From Methanobacteriota archaeon (GTDB lineage Archaea > Thermoplasmatota > Thermoplasmata > RBG-16-68-12), in the NCBI GenBank assembly GCA_005878995.1, contig VBME01000152.1, positions 1-18,583 of the forward strand: DNA of 18,583 bases, read 5' to 3'. Positions 7,261 to 12,073 of the stretch are shown here, one piece after another. The position numbers and the translations under genes are program-made. The notes under the pieces are model-generated. The model had not been told where the DNA came from. It did no database searches and was given only the letters and a program-made list of their open reading frames with translations. Positions within the stretch are counted from its first letter, which is position 1; every line of letters begins with the position of its first letter.

Positions 7261-7707
7261 TTACTCTCGGACTGCCTTCTTCTCTTTTGCAATGACGCGA
7301 ACGACTTCGATCCGCGTGTCCGGGTACTGGCCCTTCGTATCCTTCTCCAGGGCCTTCACCATGTCCCACACGGTGAGCAGGGCCACGGTGGCTCCGTACA
7401 GGGCCTCCATCTCCACGCCCGTCTTGTACGTCGCCTCGACCGTCGTCGTTGCGACGATCCGGTCTGCGCGAATGTCGAACGTCACGCCCGCGAAGGTGAT
7501 CGGAACCGGATGTGTGTGCGGTAAGACTTGCCAAACCGTCTTCATCGCGTGAAGCGCGGCCACCTCTGCCGCCGCGAGAGGATCGCCTTTCTCGACACGA
7601 CCTGCGCGCACCGCACGGATCGTCGAAGCTTTGAGGCGGACGGTTGCGGAGGCGACCGCGCGGCGGTGAACATCCGGTTTCCTCCCGATGTCAACCATCT
7701 TCGCCAT
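7261..7707 (-). CDS. moaC: Cyclic pyranopterin monophosphate synthase MoaC
   Basis: A 148-residue enzyme that, after MoaA, converts the GTP-derived 3',8-cyclo intermediate to cyclic pyranopterin monophosphate. Motifs are MVDIGRKPDVHRRAVA at the N terminus, KGDPLAAAEVAALHAMKT, VLPHTHPVPI (bacterial PLCHP region with Thr instead of Cys), the signature TGVEMEALYGATVALLTVWDMVKAL, and a terminal IEVVRVIAKEKK. The usual trailing GGKSG is replaced by KKAVRE. ATG 7707 (MAKMVDIG) is preferred over ATG 7725 because a GAAATAAC box lies ~27 nt upstream of it. It is divergent from the first of the tandem small-protein units. Confidence 0.92.
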   Translation of the reverse strand: MAKMVDIGRKPDVHRRAVASATVRLKASTIRAVRAGRVEKGDPLAAAEVAALHAMKTVWQVLPHTHPVPITFAGVTFDIRADRIVATTTVEATYKTGVEMEALYGATVALLTVWDMVKALEKDTKGQYPDTRIEVVRVIAKEKKAVRE

Positions 7708-7730
7708 CGCCGGTGGACAACGCATCCTGC

Positions 7731-7738
7731 GTTATTTC
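7731..7738 (-). promoter_or_regulatory. TATA-like box for moaC
   Basis: GAAATAAC on the minus strand is centred about 27 nt before ATG 7707, and lies 12 nt from a TTTGTCAA box belonging to the divergent unit. Confidence 0.5.
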
Positions 7739-7749
7739 ATCATGCGCTC

Positions 7750-7854
7750 TTTGTCAAGGCAACCGCGGCAGTGCGGAGTCCAATCGACGGCGCGCCACGC
7801 GCGCGCGCAAGCGAGTTGTCAAGTCGTGGCGTCCGACACGAGAAGGGTTATCTA
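7750..7854 (+). promoter_or_regulatory. Promoter A: paired TTGTCAA boxes plus TATA box
   Basis: TTTGTCAA at 7750-7757 and GTTGTCAA at 7815-7822 precede TTATCTA at 7848-7854. The distances (65 bp between boxes, 33 bp from second box to TATA) are identical in promoter B, which suggests constrained factor-binding sites. Confidence 0.55.
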
Positions 7855-7876
7855 CGATGCGCGAGCGTTTCGTGAG

Positions 7877-8012
7877 CTGCGTGCGGAAAGGGATGCGCGC
7901 ACGAAGGGATGGGAAAGGGGACCGCATCGCGGGCCCCTGAAGTACGATCCTCTCGCCGCGACATCGCGACCTGCGCGACACGACACGCGAAGGAGACAAG
8001 GAGAGGCGAAAC
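7877..8012 (+). promoter_or_regulatory. Structured 5' leader of unit A
   Basis: The leader is about 136 nt from a predicted start site 29 nt after the TATA box. Hairpin 1 pairs TGCGTGC with GCGCGCA across a ~10-nt loop. Hairpin 2 at 7917-7937 pairs GGGG...CCGC with GCGG...CCCC around ATC, with one A/G mismatch. An AAGGAGACAAGGAGAGGCGAA stretch provides a ribosome-binding site before ATG 8013. Most neighbouring genes look leaderless, so a long leader stands out. No known riboswitch class is recognised. Confidence 0.55.
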
Positions 8013-8345
8013 ATGATACGGCGCAAGACAGCGGTGGCCGTGCTCGTAGCCGTGATCGTGGGGGCGGCGTTCGTCGCCTACACGTTGCGGCCGAAAGCGA
8101 CGAGCGCGAGCATCTCCGTGAACGAGCCGAACACGGGCAACCCGGGGACGGGGACCGGCACGACGCCGAGCACCCCGCCGACGCCTCCCGCGAAAGCGAG
8201 CCATGGACCGAAGCACTCGATGTGCGTCCACGAGAACGACCACATCCCCGAACAGGCTCGGACCCATGGGGCGAACTGGTACCGGTTCTACGACCGGACC
8301 GCGTGCAGCCTCACGGCAATCGCGAACCTCGTGCCCCGTTTCTAG
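8013..8345 (+). CDS. Small N-terminally anchored extracytoplasmic protein A
   Basis: A 110-residue protein of unrecognised family. The N terminus is basic (MIRRKT), followed by one hydrophobic segment AVAVLVAVIVGAAFVAYTL and then RPKATSAS, so it is either a signal anchor or a cleaved secretion signal. A Gly/Thr/Pro-rich linker (about residues 40-60) leads to a short C-terminal domain with two cysteines (SMCVHENDH and RTACSLTAI) and five histidines; a disulfide or a metal site is possible. The N-terminal region is paralogous to protein B (both run ...Y-x-LRP-x-A), while the C termini do not resemble each other. A GGAG-type ribosome site lies before ATG 8013. It is the only kind of gene on this strand inside the Moco cluster. 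Confidence 0.65.
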   Translation: MIRRKTAVAVLVAVIVGAAFVAYTLRPKATSASISVNEPNTGNPGTGTGTTPSTPPTPPAKASHGPKHSMCVHENDHIPEQARTHGANWYRFYDRTACSLTAIANLVPRF

Positions 8346-8370
8346 GCACGTCGCGGGACGAAACCCCTTA

Positions 8371-8423
8371 CCCCCTCGCGGGGGATCGTGGCGCGGGGTC
8401 GGAGCGGCCCCCGCCGGTCTTTT
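8371..8423 (+). terminator. Twin 3' hairpins and T-run after protein A
   Basis: The first hairpin is CCCCC-TCGC-GGGGG (8371-8384). The second pairs GCGGGG (8393-8398) with CCCCGC (8409-8414) and is followed by CGGTCTTTT. The same pair of hairpins with altered bases follows protein B, in the same order and with almost the same gap. Confidence 0.55.
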
Positions 8424-8510
8424 CCAGGGCACCGAATGTGCGGGCATTTCCGGATCCGCACGACGGTTGATCTCGCACGTGAGATTCCACACGATCGGCC
8501 ATGAACGTCC

Positions 8511-8615
8511 TTTGTCAACGTCATCCCTCGCATTCGCCGTCCGATTCGGCGATCGCCACGTGCCCGCGCCGGCGAGTTGTCAACGCGCGCCGTCCGACGC
8601 GAAAAGAATTATCTA
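8511..8615 (+). promoter_or_regulatory. Promoter B: paired TTGTCAA boxes plus TATA box
   Basis: TTTGTCAA at 8511-8518, GTTGTCAA at 8576-8583 and TTATCTA at 8609-8615 have exactly the same spacings as in promoter A, although the sequence between them has largely diverged. Confidence 0.55.
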
Positions 8616-8637
8616 GAAAGGCCGGTCCTCTCGACGA

Positions 8638-8768
8638 CTGCGTGCGGATGGGATGCGCGCGCAGGAAAGGATGGGACGGGTGACCGCACCGCGGTCACGC
8701 GAGATGCCGATCCTTCTCCGCGCCATCAACCGCCATGCGACGCAACGGACAAACGGAGAGGCGAACAC
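8638..8768 (+). promoter_or_regulatory. Structured 5' leader of unit B
   Basis: The leader is about 131 nt. Hairpin 1 pairs CTGCGTGC (8638-8645) with GCGCGCAG across an ~11-nt loop. Hairpin 2 is a perfect 8-bp stem, GTGACCGC-ACC-GCGGTCAC, at 8680-8698. Its outer pairs differ from those of leader A (GTGA/TCAC against GGGGA/GCCCC) yet remain paired. ACGGAGAGGCGAA precedes ATG 8769. Confidence 0.55.
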
Positions 8769-9215
8769 ATGGCACGGCTGAAACGACTCGTGGGCATCAC
8801 CCTGGCGGTCGTCATCGCCGCGGCGCTCGTCATCTACGTGCTCCGGCCAACCGCGAGCCCGGGACCGAGCAGCCTGGTGGGAAACGATCCGGGAACGACC
8901 ACGGGCCACCCGAAGGGCGACCACAACAAACCGCCCGCGGGGGGCCATAGTCAGCCGCCGACGGACGAGGGGACATGTGCCGGCAGCGGCCATGGTCATG
9001 GACACGGCCATGGTCACGACGGAGGGGCGTGCGGGACCACGAAGGACCGCGGACGTCACTCCGAAGGCAAGGGGCACACGAAGAGCCACGACAAACACGG
9101 CCACCACTCGGACGGAAGCAACGCGAGCCACAAGGACCACAGCCGCCACGGAGGCCACGACTCGAACGGGCACGACAGCGGCAAGGGCGATCATGGCTCG
9201 CACGGCGACGACTGA
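8769..9215 (+). CDS. Histidine-rich N-terminally anchored protein B
   Basis: A 148-residue protein. MARLKR is followed by a hydrophobic segment LVGITLAVVIAAALVIYVL and RPTASPG, so it is secreted or membrane-anchored with the C terminus outside the cytoplasm. The rest is low-complexity Gly/Ser/Asp/Lys with 21 histidines, including an alternating (HG)n-HD run, plus a pair of cysteines (GTCAGSG and GACGTT). Such composition fits binding of a transition metal such as Ni, Zn, Cu or Co; the metal and role are not determined. ATG 8769 is supported by GGAGAGGCGAA 7-17 nt upstream and by homology of its first ~30 residues with protein A. It converges on moaE. Confidence 0.7.
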   Translation: MARLKRLVGITLAVVIAAALVIYVLRPTASPGPSSLVGNDPGTTTGHPKGDHNKPPAGGHSQPPTDEGTCAGSGHGHGHGHGHDGGACGTTKDRGRHSEGKGHTKSHDKHGHHSDGSNASHKDHSRHGGHDSNGHDSGKGDHGSHGDD

Positions 9216-9224
9216 ATCCCCTTA

Positions 9225-9275
9225 GCCCCGACAGGGGCCGATGGCGCGGGGCGTCTGGGGCCCCGCCCGATCTTT
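9225..9275 (+). terminator. Twin 3' hairpins and T-run after protein B
   Basis: GCCCC-GACA-GGGGC (9225-9238) is followed by GCGGGGC (9246-9252) pairing with GCCCCGC (9260-9266), then CCGATCTTTCC. It is equivalent to 8371-8423 with compensatory differences. It also lies just beyond the moaE stop at 9289, so it could act in both directions. Confidence 0.55.
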
Positions 9276-9288
9276 CCTACGTTGGAGT

Positions 9289-9711
9289 CTACCGAGTCTT
9301 TCGACGCGCGCTGGACCGCCGGCGACCGGCTCGGGGCGTTCTCGGCCCGGTTTCCTGTTTCCAGATCGGCACGACCCGCTTGACTTCGTCCATCGCCCAC
9401 GCGCAGGCGGAGAACGCCTCCGCGCGGTGGACGGCGGCGCAGGCGATCGCGACCGAATCGCTGCCGACGGAGACCCGGCCGACCCGGTGCACAATCGACA
9501 TCGCGATCACGCCGAATTTCGCCTTCGCCACGTCGACGAGATCCGCGAGGGTCCGAATCGCCATGGGCTTGTAGACCTCGTAGTCGAGGGCGTCGACGTC
9601 GGGGTCGGCGCGGACGGTCCCGAGGAACATCGCGATCGCGCCCGCGTCGTCGCGTCGGACGCTGTCGATGACGGCCTCCACGTCGATCGGGCTGCGCTGG
9701 ATCCGAATCAT
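9289..9711 (-). CDS. moaE: Molybdopterin synthase catalytic subunit MoaE
   Basis: A 140-residue large subunit of molybdopterin synthase, which transfers sulfur from thiocarboxylated MoaD to cPMP to make the dithiolene. Motifs are GAIAMFLGTVR near the N terminus, LDYEVYKPMAIRTL, VHRVGRVSVGSDSVAIACAAVHRAEAFSACAWAMDEVK in two halves, and VPIWKQE with the catalytic lysine. After this the protein continues with an Arg-rich tail (PRTPRAGRRRSSARRKTR) that looks disordered. The ATG overlaps the moaD stop by 4 nt (ATGA), indicating translational coupling. It converges with the His-rich protein B. Confidence 0.93.
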   Translation of the reverse strand: MIRIQRSPIDVEAVIDSVRRDDAGAIAMFLGTVRADPDVDALDYEVYKPMAIRTLADLVDVAKAKFGVIAMSIVHRVGRVSVGSDSVAIACAAVHRAEAFSACAWAMDEVKRVVPIWKQETGPRTPRAGRRRSSARRKTR

Positions 9712-9959
9712 TCGAGGCCTCCACTCACGGGCGGCAGGAGCGCGACTTCGTCCCCGTCCCGCAAGGCGACGTCGGGCTGCGCGTACGCTCGGTTCACCGC
9801 GAGAAACATCGTGTCCCGATGGCCTCGCAGTCGAGGGTACGCATCGACGACCGCGTCAACGAGCGCGCCGAGGGTCTCGCCGTCCTTCAGGGTCCAGGCG
9901 AGCTGACGCACCCCGACGATCTCGCGGTACGACGCGAAGAGTTTCACCTGCACGCGCAT
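9708..9959 (-). CDS. moaD: Molybdopterin synthase sulfur carrier subunit MoaD
   Basis: An 83-residue ubiquitin-fold sulfur carrier: MRVQVKLFASYREIVG, then DGETLGALVDAVVDAYP, FLAVNRAYAQPDVALRDGDEVALLPPVSGG. The canonical carrier ends at Gly-Gly, which is adenylylated and thiocarboxylated; here two further residues, Leu-Glu, follow before the stop. The stop overlaps the moaE start (ATGA). ATG 9959 has a CCCTTATCGC box about 30 nt upstream, so moaD-moaE can be transcribed without the gene before it. Confidence 0.9.
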   Translation of the reverse strand: MRVQVKLFASYREIVGVRQLAWTLKDGETLGALVDAVVDAYPRLRGHRDTMFLAVNRAYAQPDVALRDGDEVALLPPVSGGLE

Positions 9960-9984
9960 GGCCCGGGTTCGGATGGCCGCGCGA

Positions 9985-9994
9985 GCGATAAGGG
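9985..9994 (-). promoter_or_regulatory. TATA-like box for moaD-moaE
   Basis: CCCTTATCGC on the minus strand is centred about 30 nt before ATG 9959, leaderless geometry. Confidence 0.55.
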
Positions 9995-10001
9995 CTTCGC
10001 G

Positions 10002-10238
10002 TCACGACGGGTTGACCTTCGCGAGAATCTCCGCCCGCTTCCTTCGGAGGTCTGCCGCGACCCGTTCCACGTACGCGTCGAGGACTTCGGTCAACTTCTG
10101 GCGGGCCGCCTCGGATCGGGCGGACCCGAGGTACCGGAACGCCTGGACCCGCCGACCGCCGCGTTCTTCGTAGTGCCAGAAGTACAGGTAGGGCTTGCCG
10201 CGGATCTCCTTCGTCGTTACGCCGCAACCGATCTGCAC
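10002..10238 (-). CDS. Hypothetical basic 78-residue protein preceding moaD-moaE
   Basis: Not assigned to a family. GTG 10238 (MQIGCGVTTKEIRGKPYLYFWHY...) is preferred to the TTG at 10256 because the CTTAAG core of the upstream palindrome is then 25 nt from the start, matching other promoters here. The N-terminal half has a beta-rich pattern, EIRGKPYLYFWHYEE then RRVQAFRYLGSA, reminiscent of small archaeal proteins and recombinase or transposase N-terminal modules with a G-x-x-Y-Y-Y ... Y-L-G signature. The C-terminal half is a charged helix (QKLTEVLDAYVERVAADLRRKRAEIL). DNA binding is conceivable but unproven. It leads the moaD-moaE genes, 42 nt before moaD. Confidence 0.6.
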   Translation of the reverse strand: MQIGCGVTTKEIRGKPYLYFWHYEERGGRRVQAFRYLGSARSEAARQKLTEVLDAYVERVAADLRRKRAEILAKVNPS

Positions 10239-10252
10239 GGCCCTCCATCGAG

Positions 10253-10272
10253 TCAACCTTACTTAAGGTTAA
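10253..10272. promoter_or_regulatory. Palindromic putative operator, copy 2 (upstream of moaD/E genes and hflX)
   Basis: TCAACCTTA-CTT-AAGGTTAA contains arms AACCTT/AAGGTT around a 4-nt spacer, as at 5179-5198. Here its CTTAAG core coincides with the expected TATA position of the 78-residue gene, so a protein bound here would block that promoter. It also lies 64 nt upstream of the divergent hflX. Confidence 0.6.
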
Positions 10273-10335
10273 TTCGGCACGACCGGCCACGGGTCCGGCA
10301 TGGCCCCCACCCCTTGATTTCCGGTGGAAACCTTC

Positions 10336-11610
10336 ATGGCCCGGCCCCCGGTTTCGAGGACCGTGGACGTCCTCCTCGTCTCGCTCGCGCCGGATGTCCG
10401 CGAGATCTCCGCCCTCCTCGCTTCCGCGGGACACCGGATCGTTGAGACAATCGTACAGCGCCGCGACCGCCCGGACACGCGGACGTTCGTGGGGCGCGGG
10501 AAACTCGACGAGCTCCGGGCCCGTGTGGATGCCGGCGGAATCGCCGCGGTCGTCTTCAACGGCGAACTCCGGCCGACGATGCATCACCTGCTCGAGCGCG
10601 AACTCGGGGTCGAGTGCTACGACCGCTTGCGGGTCCTTCTCGAACTGTTCGCGCAGCGCGCCTCGAGCCGGGAGGGAAAGCTCCAAGTCGAGCTCGCCCT
10701 CCTCCAGTACGAGATCCCACTGCTCCGCGAGTGGATCCACGAGGCCGATGTCGGGGAACGGCCCGGCTTCATGGCCGGCGGCGAGCTCCGCGTCGACGCG
10801 TACTACGAAACCGTGAAGCGGCGGATCAAGAAGATCCGGGACGAACTCGACGCGATTCGGCGGGAGCGGGCCGTGCGACGGTCCCTTCGGAAGGAACGCG
10901 GGTATCACCTCGTCGCCCTCGCCGGGTACGCGAACGCGGGCAAGTCGTCGCTGCTGAACACCCTGACCGATGAACGCGTCCTCGTGGACGACCGCATGTT
11001 CTCCACCCTCGCGACGACGACCCGGAGCCTCGTTGGTACGCGGAAGCGGATCTTGCTCACGGACACGATCGGGTTCGTCGACGGCGTGCCGTTCTGGATG
11101 GTCGAGGCATTCAACGCAACATTCGAGGAGATCCTCCAGGCGGACCTCGTCCTCCTCCTCGTCGACGTGTCCGACGCGCCCGACGAGATCGGTCGCAAGG
11201 TGCGTCTCGCCGCGCGCACGCTGTTCCCGAAAGTCCCTGCGGATTCGATCCTGCCGATTCTCACGAAGGCGGACCGGCTTCCGGATCGCGACATCGAGAC
11301 GAGGGCCCGGCTCCTCGCGGAATCGGAGTTCCACCGGGCGCCGCTCGCGATCTCGGCGCAAACGGGACGAGGCCTGGACGCGCTCCGCGACGCGATTCAG
11401 CGCACGTTCGCCTATCCGACGGAGGTCCACCTCGTCCTGGCCCAGGACGCCGAGGCCGGCGGGAAGCTCCACTGGCTGTACGAGCACACGGAGGTCGTCT
11501 CGGCCCTGCACGGCCCGGACCGGATCGAGCTCGTCGTCCGGTGTCGGCCCCGGGACCGGGAAGCGCTCGACCGTTTCGGCCGCGTCCTGTTGACGCGGAC
11601 CCTCGAGTGA
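10336..11610 (+). CDS. hflX: HflX-type ribosome-associated GTPase
   Basis: A 424-residue GTPase of the HflX family, which binds ribosomes and, in studied species, splits or rescues stalled ones. The N-terminal HflX domain is visible in RTFVGRGKLDELRARV and in YDRLRVLLELFAQRASSREGKLQVELALLQYEIP; a charged coiled region RRIKKIRDELDAIRRERAVRRSLR follows. The G domain has G1 GYANAGKSS, G3 DTIGFV, G4 TKAD and G5 SAQTG. Compared with bacterial HflX the glycine-rich GGGIGTRGPGE loop is replaced by GERPGFMAGGELRVD. ATG 10336 is used; an in-frame GTG at 10324 is also possible. It is divergent from the moaD/E operon. Confidence 0.92.
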   Translation: MARPPVSRTVDVLLVSLAPDVREISALLASAGHRIVETIVQRRDRPDTRTFVGRGKLDELRARVDAGGIAAVVFNGELRPTMHHLLERELGVECYDRLRVLLELFAQRASSREGKLQVELALLQYEIPLLREWIHEADVGERPGFMAGGELRVDAYYETVKRRIKKIRDELDAIRRERAVRRSLRKERGYHLVALAGYANAGKSSLLNTLTDERVLVDDRMFSTLATTTRSLVGTRKRILLTDTIGFVDGVPFWMVEAFNATFEEILQADLVLLLVDVSDAPDEIGRKVRLAARTLFPKVPADSILPILTKADRLPDRDIETRARLLAESEFHRAPLAISAQTGRGLDALRDAIQRTFAYPTEVHLVLAQDAEAGGKLHWLYEHTEVVSALHGPDRIELVVRCRPRDREALDRFGRVLLTRTLE

Positions 11611-11612
11611 AA

Positions 11613-11990
11613 TCAGCCGCGGATCCGGAACTCCCGTTTCTTCTCGAGGAACCGGTGTTCGTACGCGGACGGTAGGTGGTCGTACGTGAGCTCCTCGATC
11701 CGTTTCATATTCTTCACGAAGACTTCCTTGGATGTCGTCGAGATGAGTCGATCGAACTCCCGTTCCTTGCGGATCGTGTCGACGAAGTAGAACCCGCCCG
11801 CGAGGACCGCGATGAATCCGAAGAACGCCTCCCAGATGACGTACTGCCCCACCGCCGCATGGATCGACTGGAGCCACGTCGGGCTCTGGGTCGGGATCAG
11901 GTACTGGGTGAGGGAGAACACGGTCCCGAGGATCCCGAGCGCGAAGATCAGGGCGCTGAGCTCGTACCGGAGCTCCCGGAACAGGCCCAT
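11613..11990 (-). CDS. Small membrane protein with two helices and cytosolic tail
   Basis: A 125-residue protein without a named function. Two hydrophobic segments, SALIFALGILGTVFSLTQYLI and YVIWEAFFGFIAVLAGGFYFV, are separated by a short loop (PTQSPTWLQSIHAAVGQ). A charged C-terminal ~55 residues (DTIRKEREFDRLISTTSKEVFVKNMKRIEELTYDHLP...) probably forms cytosolic helices. Similar small proteins are common in Thermoplasmatota-type archaea. ATG 11990 is supported by a GCTTATC box ~32 nt upstream. Its stop is 2 nt from the hflX stop, so the two genes converge tightly. Confidence 0.7.
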   Translation of the reverse strand: MGLFRELRYELSALIFALGILGTVFSLTQYLIPTQSPTWLQSIHAAVGQYVIWEAFFGFIAVLAGGFYFVDTIRKEREFDRLISTTSKEVFVKNMKRIEELTYDHLPSAYEHRFLEKKREFRIRG

Positions 11991-12018
11991 GGTGGCCGCG
12001 GGTGAAGAGGGCAGCCGG

Positions 12019-12027
12019 GATAAGCTT
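12019..12027 (-). promoter_or_regulatory. TATA-like box for the small membrane protein
   Basis: AAGCTTATC on the minus strand is centred about 32 nt before ATG 11990; it lies in the 83-nt divergent gap with gcvT. Confidence 0.5.
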
Positions 12028-12073
12028 TGCTCGGAGCGAGGCTTTTCATCCGCCGTTCGCATTGCGGTCCGTC

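Larger units (their letters stand above)
7750..8423 (+). repeat. Tandem paralogous transcription unit A
   Basis: The first of two adjacent units with the same architecture: TTTGTCAA (7750), GTTGTCAA (7815), TTATCTA (7848), the conserved block CTGCGTGCGGA (7877), a hairpin leader, a GGAGAGGCGAA ribosome site, a small anchored protein and twin 3' hairpins. The non-coding parts align to unit B (8511-9275) better by eye than the coding C termini do. Confidence 0.7.
8346..8768 (+). other. Gene-free stretch between proteins A and B
   Basis: This 423-nt region holds no supported gene. It contains the 3' hairpins of unit A (8371-8423), about 85 nt with nothing recognised (8424-8510), and then the promoter and leader of unit B (8511-8768). 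Confidence 0.6.
8511..9275 (+). repeat. Tandem paralogous transcription unit B
   Basis: Second copy of the unit starting at 7750: TTTGTCAA (8511), GTTGTCAA (8576), TTATCTA (8609), CTGCGTGCGGA (8638), a leader with hairpins, GGAGAGGCGAA, a His-rich protein and twin 3' hairpins. Divergence in loops and linkers implies an old rather than a recent duplication. Confidence 0.7.

Noticed and set aside
8975..9215. Repetitive GGTCATGGACACGGCCATGG-like DNA as a satellite or CRISPR repeat
   Set aside because: The repetition is the coding sequence of a His-Gly-rich protein; there are no uniform repeats with spacers.
9856..11877. 673-codon minus-strand open frame across hflX and moaD
   Set aside because: Arg/Glu/Asp-rich shadow antisense to hflX; it crosses several genes with clear family motifs.
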